Shown: positions 5,186 through 9,436 of the stretch, one piece after another | Numbering within the stretch: position 1 is the stretch's first letter | Layout: each line of letters begins with the position of its first letter | NCBI GenBank assembly: GCA_025935235.1 | Contig: JAICVT010000165.1 | Location: 1 to 9,436, forward strand | Origin: Ktedonobacterales bacterium | GTDB lineage: Bacteria; Chloroflexota; Ktedonobacteria; Ktedonobacterales; JADMIN01 | DNA: 9,436 bases | Direction: 5' to 3' | Made by a program: the position numbers and the translations under genes | The notes under the pieces: generated by a model | Seen by the model: only the letters and a program-made list of their open reading frames with translations | Database searches by the model: none | Told to the model about the DNA's origin: nothing

Positions 5186-7423
5186 ATGGCGCAGGATGTA
5201 GCGCGAGACGAGGCGTTGGAGCAGTTGCGCGCCGGGCAGGAGGCGCTGGCGCAGGGACGCATCGAGCGTGCGACGCAGGCGCTCGGGCAGGCGGAGACAG
5301 CTTTCAACCAACTGGAAGATTCGGAGCGCGCGGGCGACGCGCGCATCGCCCTGGCGGAGGCCCAGCGGCAGAACGGCGCCACTGATCGCGCCGCCGCCAG
5401 CTACGAGCGCGCCATCGAGCTGTACAAGCAGGCCAGCGCCACCAAGCGCGAGGCCGCCGCGACCCTGGCGCTCGGCCACATCGAGCGCCAGCGTGGGCGC
5501 ATTGACACCGCCTGGCAGCACTATTTTCTCGCGCTGCGCCTCTTCGAGAAGGAGCATGACGCGCGCGGCCAGGCCAACGCTTCGCTGGCGCTGGGGCATA
5601 TCGAGCGGCAACGCGGACGCTATGCGCGCGCGGCGGAGTATTACGGCAAGGCGCGCTCGCTGGCCCACGACGCGCATGACCGCGTGGCCGAGGCCGACGC
5701 CGCACGCGGCGAGGGCGAGATGCTGACGGCCAACAGCAGCTATTCCCCCGCTGAATCCGCCTTGCAGCGCGCGCTGACCCTCTATCAGCAGACACGCGAC
5801 CAGTTTGGCGAGGTGGATACGCTCAACAGCCTGGGACGTCTCCAGATGGACAGCGGCGCAATCGAGGCCGCCGCGACCAGCTATGGTCAGGCTATCGCAC
5901 AGGCTAGCCCAGTCGAATATGAGCTGGGCGAGGCTGATGGCGCGCTGGGGCTGGCCGAGATCGCGATCAAGACCGGGCGGCTCGATCAGGCGTTGGCGAG
6001 CGCCATGAAGGCCGGCTCGACCTACGGCGAGAATAGCAGCGCGCTGGGCGGCGCCGAGGTCAACCGCGTGCTCGGCGAGATCAACATGCGGCGAGGCCAA
6101 CTGCTCCAGGCCAACACCAGCTTCGAGCGCGCCATGCGTGCCTTCCGCACGCTGCGCGCACAGGTTCCCTACACCCGCGCCATGCTTGGCGCGGCGGAGT
6201 CGAATCGGCGGCGCGGTTCGACAAGCAAAGCCGAGGACTTCTTCACCGAGGCGCAGACGCTCGCGGGCGAGGTCACGCAGCCCATGCTGGAGGGCGAGGC
6301 GCTGCTTGGGCTGGGCCGCATCGCGCGTGTACGCGGCCGCACTGAGATCGCCGAGCCACTGCTGACCCAGGCCAGGAAGCGCTTCGACGCGCACAAAGAC
6401 CACTCCCAGCTCGCGCACATCTCGCTGGAGCAGGCGCGGCTGGCGCTGACCGGCGGCCGCCTGGACGAGGCGATCCACTTGACCCAGCAGACCATCCGGC
6501 AAGCGCGCAAGGCAAGCGCCTCAACCGGCGAGCGCAGCCCCGAAGCGATGGCCAACGCCCTCTGGGCGTCCATCTCGATGACGCTGGGGCAGACAGGCCA
6601 GGCGCGCGCCCACGCACACGAAGCCTCGCATCTGGCCGAGGAAGAGGCCGACGAACAGGCGCAGGTCGAGGCGTGCCTGGTCGCGGCGGAGGTCGAGCTG
6701 CTCTCAGAGAACCTGCAATCCGCCGTCAACGCCTATCACCACGCGCAGACCGTCGCACAGGCGCACGAGGCAACCGTCGCCGACGCAAGCGCCAGTGTCG
6801 GGCTGGGGCGCATCATGCTGCGCCGCGAGCTGTGGGAAGAGGCCGCCACGACGCTAAATGAGGCGCTGCCGCGCTTGCGGGCGGCTGAGGATGTGGCGGC
6901 CCAGGCGCTGGCGCTGGTGAGCCTGGGCGAGGCGCGCCGCAACCTGGATGACGCAACGGGCGCGCTAGCCGCCTGCGAGCAAGCCGCTCGGCTGGCGCAC
7001 GAGAGTGGGAATCCGCTGCTGGAGGCTGAGGCGCTGGCAGGCGAAGCGCGCGCGCTGCTGGTAGACCCAGAGCTGGAGGCGGCGGTCGGCAGGTATCAGC
7101 AGGCGCTGGCGCTGGTCGAGCGGGTTGGGCAGTCAGTCGCTGACCTGGGCGACCGCGCCGCCTTCTTCGATGGCTACGCCGCGCTCTACGCCGAAGCGGT
7201 CTTTGCCGCTGCCCGCGAGCGCTCGCAGGCGATCAGCCTGGAGGTCGCCACTTCCTTCGCAACGCGCGCCACCCGCCCCGGGCGCCACACAGCGGCGCAG
7301 CGCGTGCGCGAGTTCGCGCGCTCCATCCAGACCAGCGGACGCGACCTGGAGCCAGAGGAGCTGGAGCGCAACAAGCAGGTGGTGGCCCTGCTCGACGCCG
7401 CCCGCAAGGCGCTCGCGCGCTAG
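5186..7423 (+). CDS. Long TPR-repeat protein, 16 phase-locked 40-residue units
   Basis: This 745-residue protein is nearly all tetratricopeptide-like repeats, which form a helical superhelix used to bind other proteins. The unit is roughly ALALGHIERQRGR-x4-A-x2-Y-x2-A-L-x-L-(F/Y). The turn glycine or its equivalent falls at residues 24, 64, 104, 144, 184, 224, 264, 304, 344, 384 and 424, exactly 40 apart; after a four-residue shift the phase continues at 468, 508, 548, 588 and 628. The 40-residue unit is closer to the MalT/LGN type than to the classic 34. Residues 94-105 and 134-145 are identical. The C-terminus (about 645-745) is helical but not TPR; FFDGYAALYAEAVFAAARERSQA loosely recalls the linker before CHAT domains, yet no CHAT domain follows. 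There is no signal peptide or membrane helix. Met at 5186 is chosen over 5099 because AAAGGGG lies seven bases upstream. Partner and role unknown. Confidence 0.93.
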   Translation: MAQDVARDEALEQLRAGQEALAQGRIERATQALGQAETAFNQLEDSERAGDARIALAEAQRQNGATDRAAASYERAIELYKQASATKREAAATLALGHIERQRGRIDTAWQHYFLALRLFEKEHDARGQANASLALGHIERQRGRYARAAEYYGKARSLAHDAHDRVAEADAARGEGEMLTANSSYSPAESALQRALTLYQQTRDQFGEVDTLNSLGRLQMDSGAIEAAATSYGQAIAQASPVEYELGEADGALGLAEIAIKTGRLDQALASAMKAGSTYGENSSALGGAEVNRVLGEINMRRGQLLQANTSFERAMRAFRTLRAQVPYTRAMLGAAESNRRRGSTSKAEDFFTEAQTLAGEVTQPMLEGEALLGLGRIARVRGRTEIAEPLLTQARKRFDAHKDHSQLAHISLEQARLALTGGRLDEAIHLTQQTIRQARKASASTGERSPEAMANALWASISMTLGQTGQARAHAHEASHLAEEEADEQAQVEACLVAAEVELLSENLQSAVNAYHHAQTVAQAHEATVADASASVGLGRIMLRRELWEEAATTLNEALPRLRAAEDVAAQALALVSLGEARRNLDDATGALAACEQAARLAHESGNPLLEAEALAGEARALLVDPELEAAVGRYQQALALVERVGQSVADLGDRAAFFDGYAALYAEAVFAAARERSQAISLEVATSFATRATRPGRHTAAQRVREFARSIQTSGRDLEPEELERNKQVVALLDAARKALAR

Positions 7424-7465
7424 GCGTCCCACCAGCGGCATGCGCCGATCCCAGGCCGCCCAGGC

Positions 7466-7690
7466 GCGATTGATGCGATTTGTCGAGTTGACACGGATAC
7501 CGCGCCGAGGCGGCTGGCGGTTGAAACCGCGCCTGGGAGGCCTGCGGCCGCCAAGTCCGCCTGCGCGGACCAGGAACCTCCCCAACCCGCGCAGGCGGGT
7601 TTCGCGGCGGCGCCAGCCGCCTCCCAGGCGCGACTTCAGTCGCCAGCGGCCAGCCGTACCCGCATCAATTCGTCAATCCGCATCAACCGC
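7466..7690. repeat. Large composite palindrome of four nested hairpins (BIME/REP-like)
   Basis: A 225-base imperfect palindrome centred near 7579 fills the gap between the converging TPR gene (stop 7423) and the 7704-8198 gene. Outer arms are 7466-7500 and 7656-7690 (27 of 35 complementary). Inner arms are 7514-7541 and 7619-7646 (24 of 28). Inside lie four perfect small hairpins: 7517-7530 (GCGGTT/AACCGC), 7555-7570 (GTCCGC, loop CTGC), 7584-7601 (AACCCGC, loop GCAG) and 7630-7643 (GCGACT/AGTCGC). The first mirrors the fourth and the second mirrors the third. It could fold as one long stem or as four separate hairpins. Similar paired hairpins with GTCCGC and AACCCGC stems are, from memory, dispersed in Chloroflexota and other genomes. 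It may act as a bidirectional terminator or be a non-autonomous mobile repeat. There is no T-run. Confidence 0.88.
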
Positions 7691-7703
7691 CAGCCTGCCG
7701 CGC

Positions 7704-8198
7704 TCAGCTCGCCTTCGCCCGCGGCGTCCGCGCGCGTGACGCTCTGCCCGCGCTGGCAGGCGCGCCCGTCGTCGCTGGAGTCGCACGAGCAGCTGGCGTT
7801 GCTGGCGCTGCGCCTGGCGCGCCACGCTCGGCCTTCGCTCTGGCGCGCCGGGCGGCGACATGGCCGCTGACGGGCGCGGGCGCGCGGCGCGGCGTCTCGC
7901 CCGCCTCGATGCCGATCAGGAAGCAATTGGGCTGCATAGAAGCATTGGGCGTCACACGTAATCGGGGTGGCAGCGTCACGGCAGGCGCGGCGGGCTTCGC
8001 GGCGGATCGGCGGCGGGCGGTGGCGTTGGTGGCGCGGGCAGCCTCGGCGCGATAGGCCTCGACCAGCGCCGGATGCGCCTCGCAGACCGTCGCGCGCCAG
8101 CCCGTGCGCTCGGCATAGCGCTCGACCGCGTGCGCGATCTTCTCGACCAGCGGGCGGCGCGGATCATCATCAAACCAGAGCAGACCTTCGGCAATCAT
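7704..8198 (-). CDS. Small conserved-looking protein (LLWFDDDP type) with basic Ala/Pro/Arg tail
   Basis: The 164-residue protein starts MIAEGLLWFDDDPRRPLVEKIAHAVERYAERTGWRATVCEAHP. I recall similar short proteins (LLWFDDDP, EKI, RY, then Cys-x-x-His/Asn-Pro) in Chloroflexota, without a known function. A second patterned block is TLPPRLRVTPNASMQPNCFLIGIE (75-98). Residues 50-74 and 102-164 are low-complexity and rich in Ala, Arg, Pro and Thr. The tail is basic and disordered-looking, like nucleic-acid-binding tails. Cys39-x2-His42 and Cys92 are the only obvious metal-ligand candidates. There is no membrane segment. The start at 8198 has AGGA eight bases upstream. It reads the same way as the PBP gene upstream but is set apart by a 200-base gap with a terminator-like repeat and its own promoter candidate, and it converges on the TPR gene. 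Confidence 0.83.
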   Translation of the reverse strand: MIAEGLLWFDDDPRRPLVEKIAHAVERYAERTGWRATVCEAHPALVEAYRAEAARATNATARRRSAAKPAAPAVTLPPRLRVTPNASMQPNCFLIGIEAGETPRRAPAPVSGHVAARRARAKAERGAPGAAPATPAARATPATTGAPASAGRASRARTPRAKAS

Positions 8199-8257
8199 GG
8201 TGGTGTTCCTGTGGTGGTTGTGTGGTGAAATGGGAGCAATCGAACGTGACGCTTCTA

Positions 8258-8269
8258 AAACATATGTTC
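8258..8269 (-). promoter_or_regulatory. LexA-like (SOS box) palindrome upstream of the 7704-8198 gene
   Basis: The minus strand reads GAACATATGTTT, seven of eight matches to the GAAC-N4-GTTC core of the Bacillus/actinobacterial type LexA box, with the same ATAT centre as the best Bacillus sites. AACATATGTT is a perfect palindrome. It lies about 60 bases before the ATG and just after the candidate promoter at 8278-8307, a place where a repressor would block transcription. A single site with one mismatch can arise by chance in this A/T-rich patch. Confidence 0.35.
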
Positions 8270-8277
8270 TATATACG

Positions 8278-8307
8278 AGTGTACGATGCGGAACAGCAGG
8301 CCGTCAA
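8278..8307 (-). promoter_or_regulatory. Candidate promoter for the 7704-8198 gene
   Basis: On the minus strand TTGACG (8307-8302) and TACACT (8283-8278) are 18 bases apart, matching the -35 at five of six and the -10 at four of six. Transcription would start near 8271, inside the LexA-like palindrome. An alternative -10, TATATA (8275-8270), has no -35 at proper spacing. The 8250-8283 stretch is the most A/T-rich patch in this part of the window. Confidence 0.4.
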
Positions 8308-8351
8308 GCCCCAATCTGTAAGCGATGGAGCCATGCGGGCGGCATAACAAG

Positions 8352-8391
8352 CCCCTCTCCCGCCGCAGCGGGGGTGGGGTTGGGGTGGGGG
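8352..8391 (+). terminator. Hairpin plus four-run G-quadruplex motif after the PBP gene (repeat copy 2)
   Basis: CCCCTCTCCCGC (8352-8363) pairs with 8368-8379 across loop CGCA, with one T-T mismatch and one G-T pair. From 8370 to 8391 the plus strand has four G-runs (5, 4, 4 and 5) split by T, TT and T, a textbook four-tetrad quadruplex motif. The first two G-runs are also the 3' arm of the hairpin, so the two folds exclude each other. It begins nine bases past the PBP stop; the plus strand is the template for that gene. It is homologous to 3203-3238 (shared CCCCTCTCCCGCC, GCGGGGG and later G-runs). Confidence 0.6.
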
Positions 8392-8399
8392 CATCCGCG

Positions 8400-9436
8400 T
8401 CAGTGCTTAGGCGGCCCGCCACCGGGGATCGGCGTCGCGTCGCCGCCTCCGCCTCCACCGCCATTCCCGCCGCCGTTGCCGCCACCAGGCGCGGGCGTCG
8501 GCGCAGCGGGCGCGCAGTAGTTCCACGGGTTCGTGTCGTCGTTCGTGAAGCACGGCGTGAAGTTTGTCCCGGTGCTGCCAATGTTGTTCGGCGGCAGCGC
8601 ACCGGCAAGGAACCAATCGGTCGTTGTGATGTTGTTCGAGGTCCACTTGGCCTTCTGCAAGCCCGATGGCACAGGGAAGTCGCGCTTGGGCAGATTATCG
8701 CGCTGCTCCGCGTAGAGCATCGAGCGATACCAGGTCGGCGCCGCGCCGGTGATGCCGTCAATGCGATGCATCGGCGTGTGGTCGTTGTTGCCCGCCCACA
8801 CTGCCATCGTATAGTCCATCGTGTAGCCCACGGTCCAGTCGTCGGTGAAGTCCTGCGCAGTGCCAGTCTTGACGGCGGCGGGCCAGGCATTCTTGCTGAA
8901 GCCGTGGTTAGCGTAGATCGAACTGCACTCTTTCGAGCCGATCGGCCCCTGGCGCGACGACGTGTAATAACCAGGTAGATCAGGGCTGGTGAGCGGATCG
9001 AGGTAGAGCGGCGAGCACAGACCAAACTCAGTGCGCGCGCCGTTGTCTTCCAGCACGTTGGTCGTCATATAGGTCGCCTGTGGCGAGAGCACCTGCACCG
9101 GACGCGGCTGCTGATAGGTGAAGAGCGTGTTGCCCAGGCTATCGGTGATGCGGTCTATCGCATGCAGCGGGATGAACTGGCCGTAGTTCGCCAGCACAGT
9201 GTACATCTGCGCCATGTCATAGGGCGTCACATCCAGCGTGCCCAGCACCGACGACAGGCCCCAGGTGCCCTCATAGTCGCCGGGATACAACCCCATACGG
9301 GTCGCATTGCGCTCCACGTCCGCGATGCCAGCATACTGCATCACCTTGATCGCCGGGATGTTGAGCGAGTTCTGCAAGGCGTCGCGCAGCGTGATCTCCC
9401 CGGAGAAGTGTGGCGTGCCGATGAAGAAGTCGAGCG
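8400..9436 (-). CDS. Class A penicillin-binding protein, transpeptidase C-terminal half (runs off right edge)
   Basis: Class A PBPs are membrane-anchored, outward-facing enzymes that polymerise glycan strands and cross-link peptidoglycan. The 344 visible residues hold the later part of the transpeptidase domain. They enter in mid-frame as LDFFIGTPHFSGEITLRDAL, so nothing visible is the true start. Motif 2 is S-L-N (23-25, in QNSLNIPAIK) and motif 3 is KTGTA (189-193), about 165 residues later; the catalytic SxxK and the glycosyltransferase domain lie outside. GNNDHTPMHRIDGITGAAPTWYRSML (215-240) is the usual block after KTG. Four Cys (140, 170, 295, 307) could form disulfides outside the cell. 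The end is Pro/Gly-rich (about 309-344), with Gly runs broken by Asn and a final GGGPPKH, resembling flexible tails of other PBPs. A hairpin and quadruplex motif follow the stop. Confidence 0.95.
   Translation of the reverse strand, partial: LDFFIGTPHFSGEITLRDALQNSLNIPAIKVMQYAGIADVERNATRMGLYPGDYEGTWGLSSVLGTLDVTPYDMAQMYTVLANYGQFIPLHAIDRITDSLGNTLFTYQQPRPVQVLSPQATYMTTNVLEDNGARTEFGLCSPLYLDPLTSPDLPGYYTSSRQGPIGSKECSSIYANHGFSKNAWPAAVKTGTAQDFTDDWTVGYTMDYTMAVWAGNNDHTPMHRIDGITGAAPTWYRSMLYAEQRDNLPKRDFPVPSGLQKAKWTSNNITTTDWFLAGALPPNNIGSTGTNFTPCFTNDDTNPWNYCAPAAPTPAPGGGNGGGNGGGGGGGDATPIPGGGPPKH

Noticed and set aside
4916..6502. Long minus-strand open frame of 529 codons continuous with prmA
   Set aside because: It lies antisense to the TPR gene, whose GC-rich repeated codons leave few antisense stops. 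PrmA family alignment starts at 4915, and nothing upstream resembles a domain. I do not regard it as a fusion.
7466..7690. CRISPR array or tRNA-like cloverleaf reading of the palindrome
   Set aside because: There are no regularly spaced direct repeats with unique spacers, and no anticodon arm, T-loop or acceptor pattern. The structure is inverted, not tandem.
7967..8520. Plus-strand frames at 7967-8347 and 8197-8520
   Set aside because: They cover the antisense of the 7704-8198 and PBP genes and the G-run repeat. Their translations are low-complexity (for example Pro runs from the C/G tracts) with no coding signal.

Overview
The window is GC-rich, compact bacterial chromosome with mostly housekeeping genes. 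Coding sequence shows high GC at third codon positions. No phage genes, transposase, CRISPR array, rRNA or tRNA gene was found. The gene set (flavin-dependent ThyX of the RHRAG..SQLSQRYVDES type, RsmE, PrmA, a YhdH/AcuI-type reductase, a class A penicillin-binding protein with a Gly/Pro-rich tail, a very long TPR protein and a small LLWFDDDP-type protein) fits a GC-rich Chloroflexota, perhaps Ktedonobacteria-like. That assignment is an impression from gene content, not proven.

Layout, left to right. 1-614 (minus): 5' part of thyX, running off the left edge. 773-1084 (minus): a possible small acidic protein. 1242-2024 (minus): rsmE. 2209-3201 (plus): acuI/yhdH-type oxidoreductase. 3257-3808 (minus): a five-helix membrane protein of unknown function. 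3947-4915 (minus): prmA. 5186-7423 (plus): a 745-residue protein made almost wholly of about sixteen 40-residue TPR-like units. 7466-7690: a large composite palindrome filling the gap between two converging genes. 7704-8198 (minus): a conserved-looking small protein with a basic Ala/Pro/Arg tail and a possible LexA-like operator upstream. 8400-9436 (minus): C-terminal transpeptidase half of a class A PBP, running off the right edge.

How the parts relate. prmA and rsmE, which methylate ribosomal protein L11 and 16S rRNA, keep the same strand and order in which they are often neighbours, but here the membrane-protein gene and acuI lie between them. No long operon is evident; most genes have their own ribosome binding site and gaps of 100-300 bases. 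Both converging gene junctions (3201/3257 and 7423/7704) hold a palindromic element. The 3' end of the PBP gene holds a second copy of the first junction's element, here extended into a full G-quadruplex motif.

The most unusual structure is the 7466-7690 palindrome. It holds four small hairpins arranged as a mirror. The bases that differ between the mirrored halves are compensated inside each small hairpin, and mismatches in the outermost arms are mostly G-U wobbles if the minus strand is transcribed. No clear new defence, metabolic or mobile system is visible; the nearest candidates for something undescribed are this element and the TPR protein.
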